Shown here piece by piece: positions 1 through 7,790 of a stretch of 55,070 bases of DNA; within the stretch, counting starts at the first letter, position 1; each line of letters opens with the position of its first letter. Made by a program: the position numbers and the translations under genes. A model generated the notes under the pieces. That model saw nothing but the letters and a program-made list of their open reading frames with translations, searched no databases and was not told the origin of the DNA. The DNA is from Sulfurimonas sp. Its GTDB lineage: Bacteria; Campylobacterota; Campylobacteria; Campylobacterales; Sulfurimonadaceae. The DNA is taken from NCBI GenBank assembly GCA_011391635.1, contig JAABQD010000016.1, positions 1-55,070 of the forward strand, written 5' to 3'.

Positions 1-247
1 TAATATACTTATCCATCATAGAGTTCTGTTTTTGATTATAGCATATAAAAAATGAAAGCATTTGGATACTTTTCTGTTCAATACTTTAATAAAACAGAAG
101 ATATTATTTACTAATAAATTAAACAAATTTTTAACTATAAACAGTGTAAAAAATAACTAAATTTCTTTTCTCTGGATAAAAATAGTTTTATAAGAACTCT
201 ATTTGAAAATGCGAGTAAATTTATTTAAACGAAGCAGTTCAAACTAT
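1..247. other. AT-rich intergenic stretch, no gene seen
   Basis: No credible reading frame or RNA gene is visible downstream of trpC. The only structure noticed is a 10-bp perfect inverted repeat, ATAGAGTTCT at 18-27 and AGAACTCTAT at 193-202, separated by 165 bp. Its meaning is unknown. Confidence 0.4.
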
Positions 248-1033
248 TCAACCAAACTTCAATTTTTTAAGTGCAGCTTCCTCATCCTCTTGACGCATCA
301 AAGATTCTCCGACTAAAAAGGCATCGACTCCTGCTTTACTTAAATCTTCTAGCTGTCCATGCTCATAAATGCCACTCTCTGCTACAATAATTTTTCCATT
401 TGGAATGAGAGGTATAAGCTCATAAGAGAGGTTCATATTCATCTCAAAAGTTTGAAGATTTCTATGATTTATTCCAATGATGTCGCTTCCTGCATAGATG
501 GCTTTTACCAAATCTGGCTTGTCATGCACCTCAACGAGTGCTTCCATGCCTAGGTGTCTTGTGTAGTTGAGGAGTTCTTTTAGCTCACCCTTACTCAGAG
601 CTGCAGCGATAAGAAGTATAAAATCTGCTCCATGCACCAAAGCCTCCAAAATCTGATACTTTGAGACTATAAAATCTTTTCTCAGAAGTGGAATCCCAAC
701 ATAGCGTCGAATCCCACCCAAATAATCAAGTGAACCTTGAAAAAAATGTGGTTCAGTTAAAACAGAAATAGCACTTGCTCCTCCTCTTTCATAACTCTGA
801 GCGATAGCGAGTGGATCAAAATTTTCACGGATGACACCTTTGGATGGAGAAGCTTTTTTTACCTCTGCGATAATTCTATACGGGTCTTGTTCTGTTGCTT
901 TTAGAAAAGGAACAACATCGCGTGGAACTCTTGCATTAAATGCTAAAGAACGCCCAAGCCAATCAAATGAAAACTCTTTTTCTCGTTGCACCAAATCCTC
1001 TTTGGTTTTTTTTATAATATCATCTAGTATCAT
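248..1033 (-). CDS. trpC: Indole-3-glycerol phosphate synthase
   Basis: This TIM-barrel enzyme closes carboxyphenylamino-deoxyribulose phosphate to indole-3-glycerol phosphate in tryptophan synthesis. The 261 residues are full length for a monofunctional TrpC. Visible signatures are the [11 protein letters not shown] strand near residue 56, LLRKDFIV, the EVHD segment, [16 protein letters not shown] and the GESLM end. It is the last gene of a tight minus-strand run; its ATG directly follows the stop codon of the TPR lipoprotein gene, which suggests translational coupling. No other trp gene lies nearby, so trpC is separated from the rest of the pathway. The same lipoprotein-trpC pairing is familiar from Campylobacter. 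No trp leader peptide or attenuator is visible. Confidence 0.95.
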   Translation of the reverse strand: MILDDIIKKTKEDLVQREKEFSFDWLGRSLAFNARVPRDVVPFLKATEQDPYRIIAEVKKASPSKGVIRENFDPLAIAQSYERGGASAISVLTEPHFFQGSLDYLGGIRRYVGIPLLRKDFIVSKYQILEALVHGADFILLIAAALSKGELKELLNYTRHLGMEALVEVHDKPDLVKAIYAGSDIIGINHRNLQTFEMNMNLSYELIPLIPNGKIIVAESGIYEHGQLEDLSKAGVDAFLVGESLMRQEDEEAALKKLKFG

Positions 1034-2341
1034 CTACTTCTTTACCTCTTTGTTGGTTTTTAGACACTTCTCTATCTCATCTCTATGTAACAGCACTTCT
1101 GAGTCATTTGCACCCTCATACATGAAAACTTTTTGCATCACTTTGTGTGCTTCTTGGCATTGACCAAGTTTAAAATATCCCCATGCTAAAGAGTCAAGAT
1201 AATAAATCGAAGTTGGCTCACTCTCTAAAGCCATATTGACAAGTTTAATTCCCTCTTTTGCATCCATATTATGGTCTATTAAAATAAAACCATAATAATT
1301 GAGATAGAGTGGATTTTTATTTTCTTGAACTACCTTCTCAAACTTTTGTGAAACTCTCTTTAAGAGTTCTTTATCACTCTTATTTTTTGCACTCTCATAC
1401 TCATAAATAGCACTCTGTCCTAGATACTCAATTTCGCCACTCTCTTTGTAAAGTTTGTCAGCTAAAGGAAAAGCTTTTGTATAATCTTTCATATTTGCAT
1501 AAAGTTGTAAAAGTGTTGCATCATCACTGCCATTCTCTTCCAAAAAACTCATCATTTTCATGTACTCTCTTTGATAAGAGTAGATTTGGACTATTTTTTT
1601 AGCTACATCTTCTTCTGGTTTAATAACATAGAGCTTGAGATAAGTTGCCAAAACTCCATCAATATTATTCTCATAACTATAAAAAGCAATAAGTCGTGAG
1701 CATATAATCTCAGAAGCTCCATGAACGCGTATATGTGTCTCAAGTTGTGCAATTGCATCTGCTCGTTTTTGAAGATTTACATACAAAATAATCGACATCT
1801 TATCAAGTACTTTTTCACTGTAATCTTTTGCATAGGCACTCTCTAAATATTTCACTGCCATATCAAATTTTTGAAGTTTTACATAAATATCACTCAGCAA
1901 TAGAGAATCATCTATTTCATTGGTTTGCTCAAGCAAGTTTGTTGCCAGATTCTTTGCCTCTTCTAATCTCTCCATCTGCATAAGAGCGAGTATTTTTACT
2001 CTCACAAGTGCCACATCATCCTTGGAGCCTTTAAGAACTTCATCAACTCGTTTGATGACATTTTGACTTTGTGTCGCTACTAAATCATTTTGCAAGGAGC
2101 GATACAGATACTCTTTTTTGTTGGAGCTTATATAAAGAGTATTAAAAACTTCAGCTGCAGTCGCGTACTCTTTGAGCTGTTCTGCTCGAAGACCAAACAA
2201 AATGAGCGTGTCTTCTTCTTCAAAAACTTTTGCATTTGCAGTAGATTTTGGTTGCGATTCCACAGATTTTGGTGCAAGTGGTTGTGTACCAACACATCCA
2301 CCAAAAAGCAACACAGCTAAAAAAATAGTTCTATTCAACAT
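1034..2341 (-). CDS. TPR-like lipoprotein
   Basis: Predicted secreted lipoprotein of about 435 residues. The N-terminus is a short hydrophobic signal ending in a lipobox (LFGGC), so the mature protein should be anchored through its cysteine, probably at the outer membrane. The rest is helical, with degenerate TPR-type repeats that are clearest in the C-terminal third (NPLYLNYYGFILIDH; SIYYLDSLAWGYFKLGQ). I chose the ATG at 2341, which has AGGA seven bases upstream, over the TTG at 2347. The start overlaps the stop of the YkgJ-type gene by 11 bp, and the stop abuts trpC. Function is unknown; TPR lipoproteins often scaffold envelope complexes. Confidence 0.8.
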   Translation of the reverse strand: MLNRTIFLAVLLFGGCVGTQPLAPKSVESQPKSTANAKVFEEEDTLILFGLRAEQLKEYATAAEVFNTLYISSNKKEYLYRSLQNDLVATQSQNVIKRVDEVLKGSKDDVALVRVKILALMQMERLEEAKNLATNLLEQTNEIDDSLLLSDIYVKLQKFDMAVKYLESAYAKDYSEKVLDKMSIILYVNLQKRADAIAQLETHIRVHGASEIICSRLIAFYSYENNIDGVLATYLKLYVIKPEEDVAKKIVQIYSYQREYMKMMSFLEENGSDDATLLQLYANMKDYTKAFPLADKLYKESGEIEYLGQSAIYEYESAKNKSDKELLKRVSQKFEKVVQENKNPLYLNYYGFILIDHNMDAKEGIKLVNMALESEPTSIYYLDSLAWGYFKLGQCQEAHKVMQKVFMYEGANDSEVLLHRDEIEKCLKTNKEVKK

Positions 2342-2714
2342 CAACAATTCCTGGGCATTCCAACTTTAACTCATCTACTCTGGTTTTAAAATAATCCCAA
2401 AAAGGAAATGTTCTACACTGCGTAGGACGCACCTCATATATCTCACAACCATTTGATTTTCTATCATAAAAAATACATTCATACGAGCCTTCATGCTCCC
2501 TCTCTTGAAGAGAGTATTTGTATCCATATTGAAACATATACTTCGTGCCAAAATCATTCACTTCTAGGTTCAAAAAAGCAGCAATACTCTCTATCTCTGC
2601 TTTATTTACATTGATATACCCACTCTCGCCTGTGCAACACTTCCCTTGGCATGTGGAACATGCGGATGCATCAAAAGCGTAAGGATATCCCTCTTTTGTC
2701 ATTAAATCGTGCAT
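2331..2714 (-). CDS. YkgJ-type cysteine-cluster protein
   Basis: Small protein (127 residues) of the YkgJ/CxxCxxxCC family, which binds zinc or iron. Near residue 18 it has CSTCQGKCC, and in the C-terminal half CEIYEVRPTQCRTFPFW, the two cysteine groups that define the family. The biochemical role is not established; some members sit in metal-dependent modification pathways. It overlaps the upstream methyltransferase gene by 13 bp and the downstream lipoprotein gene by 11 bp, so these are likely co-translated. A second possible ATG lies at 2702. One copy of the dispersed 11-bp word (2648-2658) encodes the STCQ part of the first cysteine cluster. Confidence 0.8.
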   Translation of the reverse strand: MHDLMTKEGYPYAFDASACSTCQGKCCTGESGYINVNKAEIESIAAFLNLEVNDFGTKYMFQYGYKYSLQEREHEGSYECIFYDRKSNGCEIYEVRPTQCRTFPFWDYFKTRVDELKLECPGIVDVE

Positions 2715-3397
2715 TTGATACTCTGAGTAGAAGCTTTTTTATAAATATCTTGTGCTTGAAGTGAAAACTCACTGCCATCAAAACTGATGAATGGCGACCA
2801 GACTTTCATGAAGGATTTTGAGCTATTTCTAACATGTACCATAACTAAAGATGCCTTTTTATCTATTTTTGGATGTACAAACTGAACATCGATTACTCTA
2901 AGTTTCACTCTCTCTAACTCAGCACAAATAAGCCCAAATTGGGACGCATCATAACAAAAAATAAAATGTGCTTTTGGTTTTAAAAGCCTTGATACTTTCT
3001 TAAAAAAAGCCTCAAGTGGTAAGTTGATATTATATCTTGCATTAAACAACATCTCATTTTCACTCTTGGTTACGCCATCATGATAAAAAGGTGGATTAGA
3101 GATAATATAGTCATATTTTAAACTCTCATCGAGATGCAAAAAATCACTCTCATGCATTTTGTAAGGGATTTTATTCACCCTTGCGTTAGTAGTTGCATAG
3201 TGGATAAAACTCTGCTGCTTTTCAACAGCTTCTAGTTCTACTTTTGGATTATCTCTTGCCACCAAAAGCCCTACAACTCCACACCCTGCTCCCACATCAA
3301 GCACTCTTCCCTTGGGATGAAACGAGCTTATAAAATCATACAAAAAAATGGAATCACTATTGTAGCAGTAGCCAACTTCTGGCTGATAAAGAAGCAT
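2702..3397 (-). CDS. TrmN6-like N6-adenine methyltransferase
   Basis: SAM-dependent methyltransferase of 231 residues, best matched to the TrmN6/YfiC group that makes m6A37 in tRNA1(Val). The SAM-binding motif I is LDVGAGCGVVGLL near residue 36. The catalytic SNPPFY motif near residue 105 is the NPPY-type motif of amino-methyltransferases. The length and an N-terminal stretch of the type QPEVGYCYNSDS fit the family. It is the first gene of the trpC run, with AAAAGG six bases before the ATG and a -10 box at 3426-3431. Substrate assignment is by family resemblance only; an RNA or protein target other than tRNA1(Val) is possible. Confidence 0.75.
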   Translation of the reverse strand: MLLYQPEVGYCYNSDSIFLYDFISSFHPKGRVLDVGAGCGVVGLLVARDNPKVELEAVEKQQSFIHYATTNARVNKIPYKMHESDFLHLDESLKYDYIISNPPFYHDGVTKSENEMLFNARYNINLPLEAFFKKVSRLLKPKAHFIFCYDASQFGLICAELERVKLRVIDVQFVHPKIDKKASLVMVHVRNSSKSFMKVWSPFISFDGSEFSLQAQDIYKKASTQSIKCTI

Positions 3398-3413
3398 CCA
3401 AAACCTTTTTGAG

Positions 3414-3431
3414 TATAATTTCGCAATTATA
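3414..3431. promoter_or_regulatory. Palindromic divergent promoter, kdsB and methyltransferase-trpC operon
   Basis: The plus strand carries TATAAT at 3414-3419 ahead of kdsB. The minus strand carries TATAAT at 3426-3431, preceded by TG, ahead of the methyltransferase gene. Together they form the perfect palindrome TATAATT-TCGC-AATTATA. No convincing -35 is seen on either side. The two sites overlap, so RNA polymerase should occupy only one at a time. Confidence 0.7.
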
Positions 3432-3459
3432 TCAAAGCAATTAAAAAAAAAGGCACGAA

Positions 3460-4176
3460 ATGATTATTATTCCCGCGAGATTAGCATCAACAAGATTTCC
3501 ACAAAAAGTTTTAGCAGATATTGGCGGTTTACCAATGGTGGTGCGAACCGCAAAAAGAGTGGCACACTTAGATAGAGTTGTAGTCGCAGCGGATGATGAA
3601 CTTATCATTTCCACATGCCAAGCTCATGGCATAGAAGCGATGCTTACATCCACAACACACAAAAGCGGAACAGACAGAATCAACGAATGTGCAAATATTT
3701 TAAATGTAAGTGATGATGAGATTATCATCAATGTTCAAGCGGATGAGCCATTTATAGAGCCTGAAGTAGTTGAGTCTCTCATCGCAAAACTCAAATCGTT
3801 AAAAGAGCAAAATGCACCTTTTATCATGGGAAGTTGTTTCAATGCCATCAACGCAGAAGCAGCAAAAGACCCAAATTTGGTCAAAGTGGTGCTCGATGAT
3901 GTAAATAATGCTATTTACTTCTCCCGCTCCCCTATTCCCTACAACAGAAGCGGAAGAGCAAACTATTTTGGGCATATCGGTATCTATGGATTTAGCAAAA
4001 AGAGTTTAAAAGAGTTTTGTACTTTAGAAGATGCACCGATGGAAGATATCGAAGGGCTAGAACAACTCCGTGCAATTTACCATCAAAAGAAAATCACTAT
4101 GGTGAAAGTCGCAAGTACAGGTTTTGGGATAGACACGCCAGAGGATTTAAAAAGAGCTGTTGAGATATTTTTGTAG
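3460..4176 (+). CDS. kdsB: 3-deoxy-manno-octulosonate cytidylyltransferase (CMP-KDO synthetase)
   Basis: Activates KDO with CTP to CMP-KDO for the inner core of lipopolysaccharide, so the cell is Gram-negative with KDO-containing LPS. The 238 residues are standard length. Signatures are the N-terminal nucleotide-binding IIPARLASTRFPQK, INVQADEPFI near residue 91, YFSRSPIPYNR, the HIGIYGFSKKSL segment and LEQLRA near the end. AAAAAGG precedes the ATG. The last 47 bp, encoding IDTPEDLKRAVEIFL and the stop, recur almost perfectly at 5339-5385, so the 3' end has been duplicated by an insertion. The gene itself appears intact. One exact copy of the dispersed word is at 3609-3619. Confidence 0.96.
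   Translation: MIIIPARLASTRFPQKVLADIGGLPMVVRTAKRVAHLDRVVVAADDELIISTCQAHGIEAMLTSTTHKSGTDRINECANILNVSDDEIIINVQADEPFIEPEVVESLIAKLKSLKEQNAPFIMGSCFNAINAEAAKDPNLVKVVLDDVNNAIYFSRSPIPYNRSGRANYFGHIGIYGFSKKSLKEFCTLEDAPMEDIEGLEQLRAIYHQKKITMVKVASTGFGIDTPEDLKRAVEIFL
4129..4175 (+). repeat. Direct repeat, copy 1 (3' end of kdsB)
   Basis: A 47-bp stretch identical to 5339-5385 except for one base (GCC here, ACC there). This copy is the functional end of kdsB. The two copies bracket about 1.2 kb containing the Sel1-repeat gene. Confidence 0.9.
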
Positions 4177-4208
4177 TAAACCACCTATTATATGATTTCA
4201 AGCCTACT

Positions 4209-4247
4209 TACCTACTTCTAGAATAAGCTGTTATTTTAGAAGAGGTA
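4209..4247. terminator. Long hairpin just after kdsB
   Basis: Stem CTTCTAGAATAA (4215-4226) pairs with TTATTTTAGAAG (4231-4242) over a GCTG loop with one G-U pair. It is extended by TACCT/AGGTA with a single bulged A, giving about 17 paired bases. No T-run follows. It lies between two converging genes and could stop transcription in either direction, or it could be a structural end of the inserted segment. Directly after it is a short direct repeat, AGGTACAG at 4243-4250 and 4254-4261. Confidence 0.45.
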
Positions 4248-4325
4248 CAGAAAAGGTACAGCTTTATTACCAAAGTAATGAATTAAACGACGAGATGTGT
4301 CATGTACTATGAATAAGGGATATTT

Positions 4326-5159
4326 TTAAATCTCCCCATACAAAATGCGCATATTTTTAAGTTCGGCAAGGGCATCTTTTTGCCCTTGTGCTCCTGCTTT
4401 TTTAAGCCAAAAAACTTCACGCTCGAAAGAGTATTTTTCAATCCAATCATTTCGAGTCCAAATCCAACGAGCAGAAGGAAGATATTTAGCAACCAGCCAT
4501 TGAGCGTTTTTATCACCTGATTTAGCGTGTCCGAGTATTCCTTGTGGATACTTCTTTAAATCACGAATGAAGTCTTTATTAAGCACAAAAAGTCCTCTTG
4601 TTTCTTCAAAGTAAGGATTTTTACTAAGCTTAGTAATCCAAAGTTTTGCTTTCGCAACATTTGTTGGTACAGCTTCAAAGTCAAGAACAAAGTAGAAGAA
4701 GATAACTTTCATTTGAGCATCGTCCATATTTTGATTTGCTGAAAGTTCGTACCATCTAAGTGCTTCTGCAACTTCTTTTCTGGCAAAAAGAAAATCACCC
4801 ATAAAACTTTGAGCATAAGGGTTTCCAGCCTTAGCTGCTTTGACAATATAGGAGACTGCGAGGTCAAGGTTTGGTTTAACTTCTGGAAAATCTTCTCCTA
4901 AATAAGCTTGACCTAACGCCCATTGAGCATCAGCATCTCCATTGTTAGCGGATTTTTCCAACCAATACATATATTTTTTTATGTCGGCAAATTCATTATA
5001 AGATTCATCTTTGAAGAGAGGTTCAAAGAATAAAGCCATTTCAAATTGTGCGAGAGAATCACCGGCGATTGCTTTTTTTTCGATAGTTGGAAGCTCTTTG
5101 CGGTCTAGCATAGCAAAAGAGATAGTGGATAAGAGTAAAAGGAGAAAAAATATTTTCAC
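4326..5159 (-). CDS. Secreted Sel1-repeat protein
   Basis: A 277-residue protein with a cleavable signal peptide (MKIFFLLLLLSTISFA) followed by Sel1-like repeats. Repeat cores are seen at GDSLAQFEMALFF, GDADAQWALGQAYLGE, AGNPYAQSFMGDFLF and GDKNAQWLVAKYL. Sel1 proteins are helical adaptor scaffolds; in Helicobacter and Campylobacter relatives they are secreted cysteine-rich proteins, but this one has no obvious cysteine pairs. The start is GTG, with AAGG eight bases upstream and a TATAAT box at 5191-5196. The gene sits alone inside a segment flanked by the kdsB direct repeat, which points to insertion. Partner and function are unknown. Confidence 0.8.
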   Translation of the reverse strand: MKIFFLLLLLSTISFAMLDRKELPTIEKKAIAGDSLAQFEMALFFEPLFKDESYNEFADIKKYMYWLEKSANNGDADAQWALGQAYLGEDFPEVKPNLDLAVSYIVKAAKAGNPYAQSFMGDFLFARKEVAEALRWYELSANQNMDDAQMKVIFFYFVLDFEAVPTNVAKAKLWITKLSKNPYFEETRGLFVLNKDFIRDLKKYPQGILGHAKSGDKNAQWLVAKYLPSARWIWTRNDWIEKYSFEREVFWLKKAGAQGQKDALAELKNMRILYGEI

Positions 5160-5190
5160 AGTAAGAGCCTTAGTATTATTAAGATTTGTT

Positions 5191-5196
5191 ATTATA
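5191..5196 (-). promoter_or_regulatory. -10 box for the Sel1 gene
   Basis: TATAAT on the minus strand, 31 bases upstream of the GTG start at 5159, giving a leader of roughly 25 nt. No good -35 is visible at the expected distance. Confidence 0.5.
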
Positions 5197-5338
5197 CAGG
5201 ATTAACCTTTTCATTGAGATACAGTCTGTTGTCAGCGGCGGAGTTAAATTCAGCAGAAATTTGTAAAAAGCAAGGGACTGTAAATAATTCTGTATCAATT
5301 AGATAAAATTGAACACATAGAAGTAAATACAGATGAAA

Positions 5339-5385
5339 ATAGACACACCAGAGGATTTAAAAAGAGCTGTTGAGATATTTTTGTA
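5339..5385 (+). repeat. Direct repeat, copy 2 (displaced kdsB 3' end)
   Basis: Forty-six of 47 bases match 4129-4175. It would encode IDTPEDLKRAVEIFL and a stop but has no upstream coding sequence, so it is a gene-end relic. It sits next to the strong terminator at 5403-5440, so this is probably the ancestral position of the kdsB end. Confidence 0.9.
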
Positions 5386-5402
5386 ATATCTTGGCATGAG
5401 AC

Positions 5403-5440
5403 GGCTAAAATAAAGTGAAAAGCTTCACTTTATTTTAGCC
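5403..5440. terminator. Bidirectional terminator hairpin
   Basis: Perfect 17-bp inverted repeat: GGCTAAAATAAAGTGAA, loop AAGC, then the reverse complement ending at 5440. A/T-rich outer arms make it usable on both strands. It lies between the kdsB end relic (plus) and the end of the chemotaxis operon (minus). An exact copy of the dispersed word follows at 5450-5460. Confidence 0.75.
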
Positions 5441-5461
5441 TATGATGTTGGCATGTGGAAC

Positions 5462-5668
5462 TTAACTTCGCGGTTTTATAAAAATCGTAAAATCCCCAAA
5501 TTGTTCACTGAGAGTAAATTCATGTTTATTACAAAAAGTTGATTTCATAACATTCATCATGTACTCCGCTTCTTGCTTTGCTTTGTCTTTTGTATCAAAC
5601 TCTTCACTCTCGGACAATCCACTTTTAAAAAAACAACTACATGGATTTTGCACTCTTACTTTATACAT
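5462..5668 (-). CDS. Small conserved-looking protein, function unknown
   Basis: A 68-residue soluble protein preceded by a good ribosome site (AAGGATAG). I do not recognise a named family. Visible features are a PCSCFF segment near residue 9, a basic/acidic helix (DTKDKAKQEAEYMMNVMK), another cysteine near residue 46, and a C-terminal strand FTIFIKPR. It starts 8 bp after the stop of the receiver-domain protein and ends at the operon terminator, so it is probably the last gene of the chemotaxis transcript. The cysteines could bind a metal, but that is a guess. Confidence 0.6.
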   Translation of the reverse strand: MYKVRVQNPCSCFFKSGLSESEEFDTKDKAKQEAEYMMNVMKSTFCNKHEFTLSEQFGDFTIFIKPRS

Positions 5669-5676
5669 CTCTATCC

Positions 5677-7014
5677 TTAAAAATCAAATATATCATCAAA
5701 ATCTTCTTCACTACCGGCATTTGCATCATTCATTGTCAGCATACTTTCAATTGTTTGACAATTAACAACAATAGTATCATTCATAAATTCTACACTTGGA
5801 GCACCTGTGTGAAATGACATCTCAATCCAATTGGACATATCTCTACTAAATGCTTTACACATTGGAGCAAGTGCTTCTGAGTTATTCATAAATTCTGGCA
5901 TGTGGGCTTCAAGACTATTAGATAAACTTGTCAATGCTTTAGAAATCACAAATACATCACTATAAGTTGCCAAAATACCAGACATTCTATCTAAATAAGT
6001 ATATATATCTATAATCTCATCTTCTGTTATATCACCATTTCCAACTACCAACATCAAAGAGTTAAGCTTTCCTGCATACTCTTCTAAGTCATGCAAGTCA
6101 TCTTCATCCATATAATCAAATACCTGTAAATGTTGTGACTGTTGTAAGACGAAAGATGGAGCAGTGATTTCCTCTGCAACAACTGCCTTTGAAGGAGTTT
6201 GTACTACTTCCACAGCTTGAACTGATACTACACTATCATCATATATATTTGCTGATTTTTTTAATATCTCAAACGAAATTTTAGAATCATCAATCATGTA
6301 GCGACCATGAGGATTGTTTTTCTTTAAAATTCCTTCTATATGTATCATAGGAATCTCACCTACATCTGTTAATGTAAAATATTGTGCTTCATCTGACTCT
6401 TCGATATAGACTCCACTTGAAATTGAACTTCTTAACTGCACATCTGCAATAGAGACAATGGTTCGGACAATATCGCTTAAATTATCGCATTTATCGCGAA
6501 CACTCAACAAAAAGAATTCCCAAAATTCTGATAAAGAATCCTCTGAGTCGATAATAAATTTTGTATGTCTTTTATAAATTTTGTCAGAAAAAAGATTTTT
6601 TTTGTTTCGATTTTTTTTGCTATGCTTTCTTGTTTCAACAAGGATAATGTAGTTATCCATTCGACTTACAAACACATCTGCATTAATAGGTTTAGATATA
6701 TAATCCTCTGCTCCATTGTTTAATATTGATTTTTTACTTTCAATATCATCCACAGCAGAAACGGCGATAATCATCACTTTTTTATCGTGTTCTCTTATAA
6801 GTTTTGTCGCTTGGATACCATCCATAGTTGGCATCATGATATCCATAAAAACGATATCATATGCGTTTTCTTTACACTTACTCACAGCTTCAATGCCATC
6901 ACATGCTTCATCCATATCAAAACTGATATGAGGATGGTTCTCTACATAATCCTCTAAAAGATACCTTAATATCATTCGATTGTTATTATTATCATCTACA
7001 ATTAATATATTCAT
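5677..7014 (-). CDS. Response regulator with long C-terminal extension
   Basis: A 445-residue protein. Residues 1-125 form a complete receiver domain: acidic pocket D7/D8, phospho-acceptor D58 in FMDIMMP, and K108 in YISKP. The remaining 320 residues contain no DNA-binding, GGDEF or HPt domain I can identify. They include a low-complexity stretch rich in Val and Glu near 250-280 and an acidic tail (EEDFDDIFDF). The extension may be a protein-interaction module tied to array assembly or ParA positioning. The gene lies 18 bp downstream of parA in the chemotaxis operon, with a good ribosome site (AAGGG), so it is likely phosphorylated by the local CheA. Confidence 0.75.
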   Translation of the reverse strand: MNILIVDDNNNNRMILRYLLEDYVENHPHISFDMDEACDGIEAVSKCKENAYDIVFMDIMMPTMDGIQATKLIREHDKKVMIIAVSAVDDIESKKSILNNGAEDYISKPINADVFVSRMDNYIILVETRKHSKKNRNKKNLFSDKIYKRHTKFIIDSEDSLSEFWEFFLLSVRDKCDNLSDIVRTIVSIADVQLRSSISSGVYIEESDEAQYFTLTDVGEIPMIHIEGILKKNNPHGRYMIDDSKISFEILKKSANIYDDSVVSVQAVEVVQTPSKAVVAEEITAPSFVLQQSQHLQVFDYMDEDDLHDLEEYAGKLNSLMLVVGNGDITEDEIIDIYTYLDRMSGILATYSDVFVISKALTSLSNSLEAHMPEFMNNSEALAPMCKAFSRDMSNWIEMSFHTGAPSVEFMNDTIVVNCQTIESMLTMNDANAGSEEDFDDIFDF

Positions 7015-7032
7015 TACTGTTTTTCCCTTTTT

Positions 7033-7776
7033 TTACTTCATTCTTTGCATAAGTTCTGATACACATCTTTTATAATCTTTCAAACCTTTTGAACGAAGTG
7101 TATCTAAGACAATAGGAGAACCTGACTCAAACTGTTTTGCAAGTTTAATATCTACACCTATAGCAGATAAAAGTTTATTTTCACCAAAAGAAGTTTTTAC
7201 TTTTTGTATAGATTCATTGTGTTCTTTGATATGTGGATTGTACATCACCGGCAAGATAGAAACATCTGCTATTTCACGGTTATACTCCGAAGCACTTTGA
7301 TACAAAGCTCGAAGCATTTGCCCAACTGCTACAACACCTAAATGGTGTGGAACAAAAGGTATCACCACATTGTCAGCAACCTCTAAAGAGTTTTTAAGCA
7401 GTGCATCAAAAGTAGGCGGAGTATCAATAACACAATAATCAAAGAAGTCAGCAATGCTCTCTTTTTTGAAACGATTTTTCAGAACACCCTTCAAATCAGA
7501 ATACTCATACACATCAAAAAATGCGAGAGCTGGAGAGAGCGTCAAATTGGGATGAACAGTAGAAATAAAAGTCTCACTCAAAGTTTTTCCACTAAATATA
7601 GAGTGAACACCCAACTCCTCATTTGGCTCACATCCAACACCTATCGAAGCGTGACCCTGCGTATCAAAATCCAACAATAAAACCGAACCAATCTCCGCTA
7701 AAGCACTCGCAATATTAACGGCTGTTGTTGTTTTAGCAGAACCACCTTTACGATTACTTATTACAATAGTTTTCAC
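7033..7776 (-). CDS. ParA/MinD-type ATPase of the chemotaxis operon
   Basis: A 247-residue ParA-family ATPase. The deviant Walker A motif is KGGSAKTTT at residues 10-18, with both lysines present, followed by LLLDFDTQGHAS and CVIDTPPTF for Walker A' and B. ParA proteins encoded in chemotaxis loci (ParC in Vibrio, PpfA in Rhodobacter) position receptor arrays, and PpfA does so for a cytoplasmic cluster over the nucleoid. That role fits here because the operon's receptor has no membrane span. No ParB gene is adjacent; the basic N-terminus of the receptor could provide the ATPase-activating contact. The start is GTG, with AAAGG 11 bases upstream. Plasmid partitioning is unlikely given the neighbours. 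Confidence 0.85.
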   Translation of the reverse strand: MKTIVISNRKGGSAKTTTAVNIASALAEIGSVLLLDFDTQGHASIGVGCEPNEELGVHSIFSGKTLSETFISTVHPNLTLSPALAFFDVYEYSDLKGVLKNRFKKESIADFFDYCVIDTPPTFDALLKNSLEVADNVVIPFVPHHLGVVAVGQMLRALYQSASEYNREIADVSILPVMYNPHIKEHNESIQKVKTSFGENKLLSAIGVDIKLAKQFESGSPIVLDTLRSKGLKDYKRCVSELMQRMK

Positions 7777-7790
7777 TTCGTTTCAAACCT

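Noticed and set aside
831..1163. Plus-strand ORF over the trpC/lipoprotein junction
   Set aside because: It is antisense to two well-supported genes, and its composition is typical of a shadow frame.
7033..7776. Plasmid or prophage partition gene
   Set aside because: The ParA is embedded within the chemotaxis operon, and no replication, ParB or phage genes are present.
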